Below are positions 37,123-44,479 of a stretch of 64,000 bases of DNA, one piece after another (the first letter of the stretch is position 1; every line of letters begins with the position of its first letter). The translations under genes and the position numbers were made by a program. The notes beneath the pieces were generated by a model. That model was not told the origin of the DNA. It searched no databases and was given only the letters and a program-made list of their open reading frames with translations. The DNA is from DASXTC01 sp036505635 (GTDB taxonomy: Bacteria > Acidobacteriota > Polarisedimenticolia > JACPZX01 > DASXTC01): the NCBI GenBank assembly GCA_036505635.1, contig DASXTC010000016.1:32526-96525 (forward strand), given 5' to 3'.

Positions 37123-37581
37123 GTGATGGAGATGAGAGAGATCCTCACGATCCTGCCGCACCGTTATCCCTTCCTCCTGGTCGATCGGATCATCGAGATG
37201 GAGATCAACACGCGGGCGGTCGGTATCAAGAACGTCAGCATCAACGAGCCGTTCTTCAACGGGCACTTCCCCGGCAACCCCATCATGCCGGGTGTGCTGA
37301 TCGTGGAGGGGATGGCGCAGGTGGGCGCCGCGCTGCTGCTCTCCTCCATTGCCGACCGGAAAGACAAGCTGATCTACTTCACCGGGATCGACAAGTGCCG
37401 GTTCCGCCGGCCGGTGGTTCCCGGGGATCAGATCCGTTACGAGCTCAAGGTCCTTCGTCTCAAGTCGCAGGTATGCCGCATGTGGGGCGATGCCTACGTG
37501 GACGGCCAGCTCGCGGCCGAGGCGGAGATCCTCTCCGCGATGACCATTCAGCCGGCCGCGCCCGCGCGGAAAGGCGTCTGA
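37123..37581 (+). CDS. fabZ: 3-hydroxyacyl-ACP dehydratase FabZ
   Basis: Hot-dog-fold dehydratase of fatty acid synthesis, 152 residues. Catalytic H48 and E62 are seen in GHFPGNPIMPGVLIVEGMAQ, with the family start ILTILPHRYPFLLVDR. It starts with GTG 37123 or ATG 37126 after GGAGG. Placement between lpxD and lpxA balances the 3-hydroxyacyl-ACP pool between fatty acids and lipid A. The stop is 8 bases from lpxA. Confidence 0.95.
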   Translation: MMEMREILTILPHRYPFLLVDRIIEMEINTRAVGIKNVSINEPFFNGHFPGNPIMPGVLIVEGMAQVGAALLLSSIADRKDKLIYFTGIDKCRFRRPVVPGDQIRYELKVLRLKSQVCRMWGDAYVDGQLAAEAEILSAMTIQPAAPARKGV

Positions 37582-37589
37582 CCCGGGCC

Positions 37590-38363
37590 ATGCTCAGGCA
37601 CCCGACCGCCATCATCGCTCCCGAGGCCGATCTGGCCGGCGACGTCGCCGTGGGGCCCTACGCGATCATCGGGCCGGGCGTGTGCGTGGGCCCGGGCTCC
37701 ACCGTGGCGGCCCACGCCGTGCTGCAGGGGCCGGCGCGGATCGGCGCGCGGTGCCGGATCTTTCCCTTCGCGTCGATTGGAACGGACCCTCAGGATCTCA
37801 AGTTCAAGGGGGAGGAGACGCGCCTCGACATCGGACCGGACAACATCTTCCGCGAGTTCGTCACGATCAACCGCGGGACCGCGGGAGGAGGCGGCGCCAC
37901 CACGATCGGCGAGGACAACTTCTTCATGGCGTACGCGCACGTCGCCCACGACTGCCACGTGGGCAGTCACACCATCTTCGCCAACGCCGCGACGCTCGCC
38001 GGCCACGTGGACGTCGAGGACCACGCCACGGTGGGCGCGTTCTCGGGCGTGCACCAGTTCTGCCGCGTGGGCCGTCACGCCTTCATCGGCGGCTACACCG
38101 TGGTCACCCAGGACGCGCTCCCGTTCGTCAAGACGGTGGGGAACCGCGCGGAGGCGTTCGGCATCAACACGGTCGGGCTCGAACGCAAGGGATTCTCCCC
38201 GGAGGCGATCCAGGCGCTCAAGAAGGCCTACCGCCTGCTCTTCCAGTCAAAGCTCCAGAACGCCGACGCGCTCTCCCGGATCGAGGCCGAGCTGTCGGAG
38301 TTCGAGGAGTGCCGGTACCTGGCCTCCTTCATCCGCTCCTCCACCCGTGGCGTCGTCAGATGA
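37590..38363 (+). CDS. lpxA: UDP-N-acetylglucosamine O-acyltransferase (or amine-analogue acyltransferase)
   Basis: First enzyme of lipid A synthesis, 257 residues. It has an N-terminal left-handed beta helix of hexapeptide repeats and a C-terminal helical domain (GFSPEAIQALKKAYRLLFQS). The catalytic-histidine region AHVAHDCHVG places H117 and H120 at the E. coli H122/H125 positions. ATG 37590; frames further upstream are fabZ shadow. The stop overlaps the following Gfo/Idh gene by 4 bases. If that gene is GnnA-like, this LpxA may act on a 3-amino sugar; sequence alone cannot decide. Confidence 0.94.
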   Translation: MLRHPTAIIAPEADLAGDVAVGPYAIIGPGVCVGPGSTVAAHAVLQGPARIGARCRIFPFASIGTDPQDLKFKGEETRLDIGPDNIFREFVTINRGTAGGGGATTIGEDNFFMAYAHVAHDCHVGSHTIFANAATLAGHVDVEDHATVGAFSGVHQFCRVGRHAFIGGYTVVTQDALPFVKTVGNRAEAFGINTVGLERKGFSPEAIQALKKAYRLLFQSKLQNADALSRIEAELSEFEECRYLASFIRSSTRGVVR

Positions 38364-39340
38364 CCGCCGGAAAGGACGGGCCGCTGCGCGTCGCGGTCAT
38401 CGGAGTCGGACACCTCGGCCAGCATCACGCGCGTCTCTACCCGACCATCGACGGCTGCCGGCTGGTGGCGGTCGTGGACCGCGACCCGGCCCGGGCCCGG
38501 GAGGTGGCCTCGCGTCACGGCGTGGAGGCCCTCGATGACGACCGGCGCCTGCTCGAGGGGACCGCCCCCCGGGTCGACGCGGTGTCCGTGGCGGTCCCCA
38601 CCGACGCGCACGCCGAGGTTGCCTCGCGCTTCCTCGAGGCCGGAGTGGCCGCGCTCGTGGAAAAGCCGATCGCGCCGTCGCTTCAGGAGGCAGATCGCCT
38701 CCTCGAGTCGGCCCGGCGCTCCGGCGCCCTGCTGGCGGTGGGACACACCGAGCGATTCAACCCTTCCGTGGAGGCTCTCGCCCGCCGCGCTCGCAACCCG
38801 CGCTTCATCGAGGCCCACCGGTTGGGCTCGTTCGCGCCGCGCAGCCTCGACATCGACGTGGTGCTCGATCTCATGATCCACGACATCGACATCGCGCTGA
38901 ACCTGGTGGGCAGTCCCGTGCGGTCCGTCGAAGCGGTCGGCGTCAACGCTCTCACGCCCAGGGTGGACATCGCCAACGCCAGGATCGTGTTCGAATCGGG
39001 CTGCGTCGCCAACCTGACGGCCAGCCGGATCAGCGCCGCCCGCACGCGGAAGATCCGCGTGTTCCAGGCCGACAGCTACCTCTCGTGTGACTGCGCCGAG
39101 CGATCGCTGGAGCATTATCGGCTGGAGAGGAGCGCGGGGGCGGCGCACCCTTCTATCGTGAGGGAGCAGGTCGAGATCCCGCCCGATGAGCCGTTGCGCC
39201 GCGAGCTTCATGCCTTCGTCCGGGCCGTTCGCGGGGAGGCGCCCTTCTCCGTCCCGGGGGAAGCGGGACGCGCCGCCCTCGAGGTCGCGCTGGCGGTCGC
39301 CGGGAAGATCATCGAGGAGGTACCCGGGATGCATCCGTGA
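38360..39340 (+). CDS. Gfo/Idh/MocA-family oxidoreductase coupled to lpxA (GnnA-like candidate)
   Basis: A 326-residue NAD(P)-dependent sugar dehydrogenase homologue. The nucleotide-binding motif is VAVIGVGHLGQHHARLY, followed by AVPTDAHAEVASRFLEAG, the catalytic-lysine motif LVEKPIAPS and VGHTERFNPSV, with HDIDIALNLVG in the second domain. It overlaps lpxA (ATGA). A gene of this family between lpxA and lpxB in Acidithiobacillus is GnnA, which oxidises the 3-OH of UDP-GlcNAc before transamination by GnnB. Here no GnnB-like aminotransferase and no lpxB follow, so the role is uncertain. The next gene overlaps by 4 bases. Confidence 0.85.
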   Translation: MTAGKDGPLRVAVIGVGHLGQHHARLYPTIDGCRLVAVVDRDPARAREVASRHGVEALDDDRRLLEGTAPRVDAVSVAVPTDAHAEVASRFLEAGVAALVEKPIAPSLQEADRLLESARRSGALLAVGHTERFNPSVEALARRARNPRFIEAHRLGSFAPRSLDIDVVLDLMIHDIDIALNLVGSPVRSVEAVGVNALTPRVDIANARIVFESGCVANLTASRISAARTRKIRVFQADSYLSCDCAERSLEHYRLERSAGAAHPSIVREQVEIPPDEPLRRELHAFVRAVRGEAPFSVPGEAGRAALEVALAVAGKIIEEVPGMHP

Positions 39341-40446
39341 GCCCGGCGCCCGGCGCGAGGACCGTCGAGGAATACCTCTCGGCGCGCGTGGAAGCGGGGG
39401 AGATCCCGGGCGCCGCATGGGCCGTCGCCGGGCCCGAAGGGATCCTCCAGGAAGGGGCCGCGGGAGACGCGGTGGTCCTGCCGGAAAGGATCGCCGCCGC
39501 CCCATCGACGATCTACGACCTGGCCTCCCTGACCAAACCGCTCGTCACGTCGTTTCTCTTCCTGAAGCTGGGCGAGGACCTGGGGCTGACGCCCGGCGCG
39601 CCGGCCCGCAGGTACCTGCCAGAGCTCGACCGGATCGACAAGCGCGACATCACGCTGGAGCACCTGCTCACGCACACCTCGGGGCTGCCGGCCTGGGCGC
39701 CCTTCTACGCACGCGGAACCACTGCCGGCGAATACCTGCTCCAGATCCGGGAGCTGTCTCCCGAAGCGCGCCCGGGTGTTCGCGTCATCTACTCGGACGT
39801 GGGCTACATCGCGCTCGGCGAGATCCTGCGTCGCTGCGCGAGCGTCCCGCTGGATGCCCTCGCGCGCGAGGAGATCTTCGGGCCGCTGGAGCTGACCTGC
39901 ACGGCCTTCAAGCCGCCGCGCGCGTGGGTGCCTCGTGTGGCGGCCACCGAGGAATCGTGCAACTATGAGCGCGGGCTGGCTGCATCGCTCGCGGACGGAT
40001 ACGCCGGGTGGCGCGAGGGGGTCATTCGTGCCGAGGTGCACGATCAGAACGCGTGGGTGCTGGGAGGCGTATCGGGACACGCGGGGCTCTTCTCGACCGC
40101 GCGGGAGACGGCGATAATCTCACTTGAGTACCTCGGGACGAGGGGGTCCAGGGGGCTGCTGGACGAGGAGGCGGTCAGATTCGCTCGAGAGGATCGGACA
40201 CCCGGCCTCGAGGAGGCACGAAGCCTCGCCTTCAGGATCGCGTCGCGCGGCGAGACGGCGGCGGGCCCGGCGCTGCCGCCCGAGACCTTCGGCCACAACG
40301 GCTTCACGGGCACGTCGGTCTGGATCGATCCCGTGCGCCCCCGCGTGTACGTCCTGCTGACCAACCGTGTACATCCCGCCGTCTCCGACAGGGCCGACAT
40401 GCTCGCGTTGCGCCGGGGGTTTCACTCGGTCGCCTCGAAGATATAG
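39337..40446 (+). CDS. serine beta-lactamase-fold hydrolase (class C / penicillin-binding-like)
   Basis: A 369-residue member of the beta-lactamase/AmpC-esterase superfamily. The nucleophile motif is S64-L-T-K67, the tyrosine motif is YSD near residue 149, and the third motif is HNG in FGHNGFTGT. There is no signal peptide, so it is probably cytoplasmic and more likely an esterase or peptidase than an antibiotic-resistance enzyme. It starts with GTG, overlapping the Gfo/Idh stop. It sits where lpxB is expected in other lipid A operons, so envelope-glycan or peptide processing is possible; this is inference. Confidence 0.88.
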   Translation: MSPAPGARTVEEYLSARVEAGEIPGAAWAVAGPEGILQEGAAGDAVVLPERIAAAPSTIYDLASLTKPLVTSFLFLKLGEDLGLTPGAPARRYLPELDRIDKRDITLEHLLTHTSGLPAWAPFYARGTTAGEYLLQIRELSPEARPGVRVIYSDVGYIALGEILRRCASVPLDALAREEIFGPLELTCTAFKPPRAWVPRVAATEESCNYERGLAASLADGYAGWREGVIRAEVHDQNAWVLGGVSGHAGLFSTARETAIISLEYLGTRGSRGLLDEEAVRFAREDRTPGLEEARSLAFRIASRGETAAGPALPPETFGHNGFTGTSVWIDPVRPRVYVLLTNRVHPAVSDRADMLALRRGFHSVASKI

Positions 40447-40447
40447 T
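40419..40447 (+). promoter_or_regulatory. candidate promoter of tonB
   Basis: GTTTCA (40419-40424), 17-base spacer, TATAGT (40442-40447; five of six). The -10 box includes the stop codon of the hydrolase gene. Predicted start near 40454, about 53 bases before the TonB start. Confidence 0.45.
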
Positions 40448-40506
40448 GTGCTGCGTCGCCTCCGGTCACTCATCGCACATCCTGCTTCCCGGCGTGAAAG
40501 GGCACG

Positions 40507-41457
40507 ATGCAAGAGACCTCTTCCTCCGTCACGACGCGCGAAGCGGTGCTGGGGAGCCTGCTGGCCCACGCCTGCCTGATCATCTACGTGCTCCTCTTCC
40601 CGGGCACCTTCAGGCCGGGCAGCCTCGTTCACACACCGCGGGATCCGAACGAGCCGATCCCGGTCGCCTTCATGACACAGCCGGAGCCTCCCGAAGCGCC
40701 GGCCCTCTCCCTTGGGGATGCCGGAAGGCGCAAGTCGGGAGAGCCTCGGCCCAAGGATGCCCCGCCCCCCGACAACGCCGATCCCTACTCGGTGGGCAAC
40801 ACACGCAATCGTTTCGTGGCGCCCCCTCTTCCCGACAAAACGAGCCCCGCTCCCGAACCAGGCGGAGCGCCCTCCCGGGCGATGACCCAGGAGGAAGCCG
40901 CGCGCGGCGACCCGGACGAGAGAGCCCGCCTCGCGGAGACTGAAACCGAGGGTGAACGGACGGAGTTCTACCTGCCCCCGTCGGACAAGGGGGACCAGCC
41001 GCTCGCCGGTGGCGGCAAGGGCGGGGCGCTCCGGGAGACTCTGGGGCGCATGTCCCTCGGGATGTCGGGCGGCGGCGCGCCTCTGAAGTTCAACAATCCT
41101 ACCGGCGGAATCTCGGGACCGCTGGGCGGGCTGTCGTTCGAGACGACCGGGTTCGACTGGGGTCCTTACTCGAGGAAGATCTACTGGGTCATCTGGAGCA
41201 ACTGGATGCGGGGCTGGCCGCCGGCGGCCTGGGCAGGGCTCAAGGGGATGGTGACGGTCAAGTTCCGTATCTGGAAGGACGGCCGGATCTCGGGGATCGA
41301 GGTGATCGACCCGTCCGGCACCGTGGCGTTCGACACCTGCGCGACGCTGGCGCTGGAGGCGTCGAACCCGCTGCCGCCGCTGCCGCAGGACTTCGACAAG
41401 GAGTCCGAGGGGATCTCGGCGCGCTTCCTGTACAACACGGACGTCGACGAACGGTGA
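40507..41457 (+). CDS. TonB-family energy transducer
   Basis: A 316-residue envelope protein. One membrane segment near the N-terminus (about 15-33, VLGSLLAHACLIIYVLLF) is followed by a Pro/Glu-rich periplasmic linker (about 45-190) and a TonB C-terminal domain (about 215-310) with the GMVTVKFRIWKDGRISGIEVIDPSG core and a FDTCATLAL helix. It would pass proton-motive force from ExbBD to outer-membrane receptors; no exbB, exbD or receptor gene is in the window. The stop is 7 bases from the convergent membrane protein gene. Confidence 0.85.
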   Translation: MQETSSSVTTREAVLGSLLAHACLIIYVLLFPGTFRPGSLVHTPRDPNEPIPVAFMTQPEPPEAPALSLGDAGRRKSGEPRPKDAPPPDNADPYSVGNTRNRFVAPPLPDKTSPAPEPGGAPSRAMTQEEAARGDPDERARLAETETEGERTEFYLPPSDKGDQPLAGGGKGGALRETLGRMSLGMSGGGAPLKFNNPTGGISGPLGGLSFETTGFDWGPYSRKIYWVIWSNWMRGWPPAAWAGLKGMVTVKFRIWKDGRISGIEVIDPSGTVAFDTCATLALEASNPLPPLPQDFDKESEGISARFLYNTDVDER

Positions 41458-41464
41458 GACGGCC

Positions 41465-42223
41465 TCAGAGCAGCGCGCACGCCATGAGCAGGGCGAGCAC
41501 GAAGGGGGACACGGCGGCCGTGATCGCGGCGTCCGATTGCCCCGCGGCCGAGGCGACATAGCCGGCGCCGATCCCGCCCATCGCGAGCGCCCCCGCCGCG
41601 AGGGAGGCCGCCCGCGCGACCGCGCGTTGGCCACGCGCCCGACCGGAGCCCGACTCCCGTTCCTCGTACAGGAGGTTCATGCGCGCCACGCGCGGATAGA
41701 CCGCGAGCAGAAGGGGGGGCCCCAGGATCATCCCCACGAGCAGGTTGTTCACGAGGATGATTCCGGAGGTCGTCACGAACGGAAAGAGACCCAGCAGGTG
41801 GATCCCCCAGCCGATCGCCAGGGCGCACGCCCCCGCCGCGGCCACCACCGCGAGCAGATAGGCCGACCAGTCCCCCACCGAGGTGAAACGGGGCTCGCCG
41901 GCCCGCCAGGCCCGCCATACCCGGTATGGAAGGTAGCCGTAGAGGAGGTTTCCCACGAAGCCGAAGAAGGTGCCGGGACCGAGGCTGCCGAAGAGATCTC
42001 CGATGGTGTTGCCGATCGCGGTGCCCCACGCGGCGGCGGGCCCGAACATCAGTGAGAAGACGATCGGAAAGACCATCCCCGGGCGAACCTCCGTCACACC
42101 CGGGAGGATCACGATCGGCTTGAAGGGGATCAGCGCCGCGGCGTGGATCGCCGCAATCACCGAGGTCATGACCACGAGGCGGGTGCTGCGCCACATGGTG
42201 AAGAGCCCCGCCAGACCATTCAC
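41465..42223 (-). CDS. integral membrane protein, probable ECF-transporter S-component (QueT-like)
   Basis: A 252-residue protein with about six hydrophobic segments. The first half matches the look of ECF-type substrate-binding subunits: VRPGMVFPIVFSLMFGP, then GNTIGDLFGSLGPGTFFGFVGN and GYLPYRVW, followed by further membrane helices. These proteins capture vitamins and need shared EcfA/EcfT subunits, which are not in the window. GTG 42223 overlaps the flavin-reductase stop, so the two are made together; ATG 42196 is an alternative. The coupling hints at a flavin or related substrate, which is inference. The family call is moderate. Confidence 0.6.
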   Translation of the reverse strand: MNGLAGLFTMWRSTRLVVMTSVIAAIHAAALIPFKPIVILPGVTEVRPGMVFPIVFSLMFGPAAAWGTAIGNTIGDLFGSLGPGTFFGFVGNLLYGYLPYRVWRAWRAGEPRFTSVGDWSAYLLAVVAAAGACALAIGWGIHLLGLFPFVTTSGIILVNNLLVGMILGPPLLLAVYPRVARMNLLYEERESGSGRARGQRAVARAASLAAGALAMGGIGAGYVASAAGQSDAAITAAVSPFVLALLMACALL

Positions 42224-42804
42224 GAAGGGACCTTCCGCGGGTTCTCGATCACGGTGAACAGATCGGGCTCGAGGAACACGAGGGACTTCAGGCTCCGGTA
42301 GCGCTCCTCCGGCGTTCCTTTCAGGAGAGACTCGTCCACGGACGCCGACACGATTCGGGCGAAGAAGATCATCTCCTCGTCGTTGAACCTCCGCGTCGAA
42401 TCGAGAACGCACTCGATGTGGGCGCGGCACTCCAGCACGCGCGGCGCGCTCACCCGCACGGCGGCGGCGAAGCTCCAGGCAACGGGGTCGTGGGACTCCA
42501 CATCGGACGCCACGGTGTCCCCCGCGCTCCAGACGCGGGAGACCAGGTCCTCCCCCGGTATGTTTATCACGAATTCGCGGGTCTCCAGGATGTTGATCGC
42601 GGTCCTGTGCGAGAGCTTGCAGCAGAGCCCGAGCATCGGCGGCTCGGCGGCCACCAGGGTCAGCCAGCTCTTGGAGGCGGCGTGGAGCTCGCCCCTCAGG
42701 CTCCTCGTGGAGACCAGCACGATCTGACCCGTCAGCAGACAGGGGTGCCACTGGGCCTTCGCGATGGGGATCTCCACTTTGGTCTCGGGCTTGCGGCGTG
42801 TCAT
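42220..42804 (-). CDS. flavin reductase-like FMN-binding protein
   Basis: A 194-residue protein with the split-barrel flavin reductase fold: an N-terminal strand (PCLLTGQIVLVST), the SWLTLVAAEPPMLGLCCK segment that binds FMN in relatives, HRTAINILETREFVINIP, and an ECRAHIECVLD/MIFFARIVSASVDE barrel. Start choice: ATG 42804 has AGGAG 10 bases upstream and lies downstream of the promoter at 42869-42896. ATG 42870 or 42873 would add about 22 residues but sits in the -10 box. Its electron donor and partner are unknown. Confidence 0.82.
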   Translation of the reverse strand: MTRRKPETKVEIPIAKAQWHPCLLTGQIVLVSTRSLRGELHAASKSWLTLVAAEPPMLGLCCKLSHRTAINILETREFVINIPGEDLVSRVWSAGDTVASDVESHDPVAWSFAAAVRVSAPRVLECRAHIECVLDSTRRFNDEEMIFFARIVSASVDESLLKGTPEERYRSLKSLVFLEPDLFTVIENPRKVPS

Positions 42805-42868
42805 GAAGCGGGTTCGCTCCTGCAGCCCGTCCGGGAAAGGGAACAGGTTGGAATGTGGCTTGGTTTTC

Positions 42869-42896
42869 ATCATATCAGAGCCATCCCGTGATTCAA
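42869..42896 (-). promoter_or_regulatory. sigma-70 promoter of the flavin reductase/ECF unit
   Basis: Minus strand TTGAAT (42896-42891), 16-base spacer, TATGAT (42874-42869). It lies over an ATGATG pair at the start of the longer reading frame, which argues that translation begins further down, at 42804. Confidence 0.6.
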
Positions 42897-42949
42897 AGCC
42901 TGCGGCGGACCTTTTCGGGCCGATCGCCCGGTGGTAGAGTGACCCCACG

Positions 42950-43531
42950 ATGTCCATGCCCGCGCGCCAGGGACGCTTGAGGGTGATCGGGGGAGCTCTG
43001 AAGGGGCGCAGGATAGAGACCCTTCCCGGCTCGGCGGTGCGACCCACGGGGGACCGAGTCCGTGGAGCGCTCTTCGACATCCTCGGCCCGAAGATCGTCG
43101 GGGCCGACTTCCTCGACGTCTACTCCGGAACCGGCGCGGTGGGAATCGAGGCGCTGAGCCGCGGCGCTTCGTCGGTGGCGTTCATAGAGCAGGGCAGAGA
43201 GGCCATCGATCTGCTCCGACGCAACCTCACGGTCGCGGGGGACCTGAGCAATCGGGCCACCGTGATCCCGGCCGATCCGACGCGAGGGGTCCCGAGGCTC
43301 GAGCGGGAGGGACGCACCTTTGACCTGGTCTTCATGGATCCACCCTGGAGCGGCGGGGAGCTCGACCGCGGAATCCGGATCGTCGGGCGCAGCCGCCTGC
43401 TCAAGGAGGAGGCCATCGTGGTGGGGGAGCATGAGGAGTCGAGCGAGCCTCCCGCGTCGGACCATCTGAGCCCCTTCAGGACGGCTCGATACGGCCGGAC
43501 GGCGTTGACGTTCTATCGTCTCCTTCGTTGA
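42950..43531 (+). CDS. rsmD: 16S rRNA (guanine966-N2)-methyltransferase RsmD
   Basis: SAM-dependent methyltransferase of 193 residues. It opens with the family signature LRVIGGALKGRRIETLPG...RPTGDRVRGALFDIL, followed by the SAM loop FLDVYSGTGAVGIEALSRGA and the catalytic DPPW in VFMDPPWSGG. It modifies G966 in the small-subunit rRNA. ATG 42950 (or 42956). A -10-like TAGAGT at 42935-42940 lies just before the start with a poor -35. The stop codon lies inside the -35 box of the next promoter. Confidence 0.93.
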   Translation: MSMPARQGRLRVIGGALKGRRIETLPGSAVRPTGDRVRGALFDILGPKIVGADFLDVYSGTGAVGIEALSRGASSVAFIEQGREAIDLLRRNLTVAGDLSNRATVIPADPTRGVPRLEREGRTFDLVFMDPPWSGGELDRGIRIVGRSRLLKEEAIVVGEHEESSEPPASDHLSPFRTARYGRTALTFYRLLR

Positions 43532-43556
43532 CAGGTCGCGGACCGGCGGATAGGAT
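43528..43556 (+). promoter_or_regulatory. sigma-70 promoter of the YbgF-like gene
   Basis: Perfect TTGACA (43528-43533), 17-base spacer, TAGGAT (43551-43556). The -35 box contains the rsmD stop. Predicted start near 43563, almost at the ATG at 43565, so the mRNA looks leaderless. Confidence 0.7.
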
Positions 43557-43564
43557 GATCGACG

Positions 43565-44323
43565 ATGAACAGGAGTCCTCTTACCCGCACCAGCGCCGTC
43601 CCGATCGTCATCGCAGTCTCCGTATGCCTTGTCTCGACTTCCTGCGTGACGAGGACCTCATCCGAGAGCCTGCGCAAGGAGATTGCGGCGTTGCGCGCCG
43701 AGAACTTCCAGCTCCGCAAGGACCTCACGGAATCCCGCGTGCGTCTCGAGATGCTGCGTGAGGAGGCGGACCCCGCCGCAGCTTCCGCGGCAGGCCCTAC
43801 GGCCGCGCCCCGGCAGGCGGCCGCGCCGGTGGCTCGACCCCGGGCCGGCGACGCCGTCTCGCAGGTGATCTACTCCGAGCCGATCACCGCGGTCCCCTCG
43901 ACCGCGGGAGGATCCGAGAGGGCGGGTTCTGCAGCCAGTGGCCCGGGGCCGCTGATGGATCTGGCCCGTCAGAGGCTTGACGCCAAAGATCCGGAGGGCG
44001 CGCTGACCCTCTTCCGGCAGATCGTCGGCAGGTATCCCGGGGATCCGCTCGCCGACGATGCCCAGTTCGGCTCGGGCGAGTGCTACTTCACGGAAGGCCG
44101 CTACGAGGAGGCGATCGCCGAATACCGCAAGGTGGTCAACGCGTTTCCCTTCGGCGATCAGGTCCCGCTCGCGTTTCTCAAGATCGGATTCGCCCATCTT
44201 GCCCTCGAGCAGCGCGATCTGGCCCTGGACAACTTCAAGAACGTCTCGGAGGCCTACCCCGGAACTGAGGCCGCCACCGTGGCTCGGCAGCAGATCGCCC
44301 ACCTGAAAGCCTCCAGCAGGTAG
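43565..44323 (+). CDS. YbgF/CpoB-like TPR outer-membrane-associated protein
   Basis: A 252-residue exported protein. It has a signal sequence with Cys27 in VSTSC (imperfect lipobox), a short coiled coil (about 33-70, LRKEIAALRAENFQLRKDL), an Ala/Pro-rich linker, and a C-terminal block of three TPR units (about 135-250, ALTLFRQIVGRYPGDPLADDAQ, YEEAIAEYRKVVNAFP, LALDNFKNVSEAYPGTE). This is the architecture of YbgF/CpoB, which coordinates Tol-Pal and peptidoglycan synthesis, but tol and pal genes are not adjacent. No ribosome site precedes the ATG, consistent with the promoter only 8 bases away. Confidence 0.8.
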   Translation: MNRSPLTRTSAVPIVIAVSVCLVSTSCVTRTSSESLRKEIAALRAENFQLRKDLTESRVRLEMLREEADPAAASAAGPTAAPRQAAAPVARPRAGDAVSQVIYSEPITAVPSTAGGSERAGSAASGPGPLMDLARQRLDAKDPEGALTLFRQIVGRYPGDPLADDAQFGSGECYFTEGRYEEAIAEYRKVVNAFPFGDQVPLAFLKIGFAHLALEQRDLALDNFKNVSEAYPGTEAATVARQQIAHLKASSR

Positions 44324-44336
44324 CCCTTTCGGGGGC

Positions 44337-44365
44337 TTGCCCCATCCCCCGCCCCCACATATATT
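44337..44365 (+). promoter_or_regulatory. sigma-70 promoter of the LysM gene
   Basis: TTGCCC (44337-44342), 17-base spacer, TATATT (44360-44365). A small hairpin, AGCCC (44322-44326) with GGGCT (44333-44337), runs into the -35 box and may slow transcription from upstream. The leader to the ATG at 44480 is about 108 bases. Confidence 0.65.
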
Positions 44366-44479
44366 TCGGCCCCGTCGCTCGGGCGGGCTGATACGTGATC
44401 CCCCGGCCATCGAGTAAGCGACAGAAGGCAAATAACTTACTTGTCACGCTGGCCGGCGCATGGCGCGGGAGGCAGTCGA

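Noticed and set aside
39337..40446. Antibiotic-resistance beta-lactamase
   Set aside because: No signal peptide and operon context with lipid A genes; the fold is shared by many esterases and peptidases.
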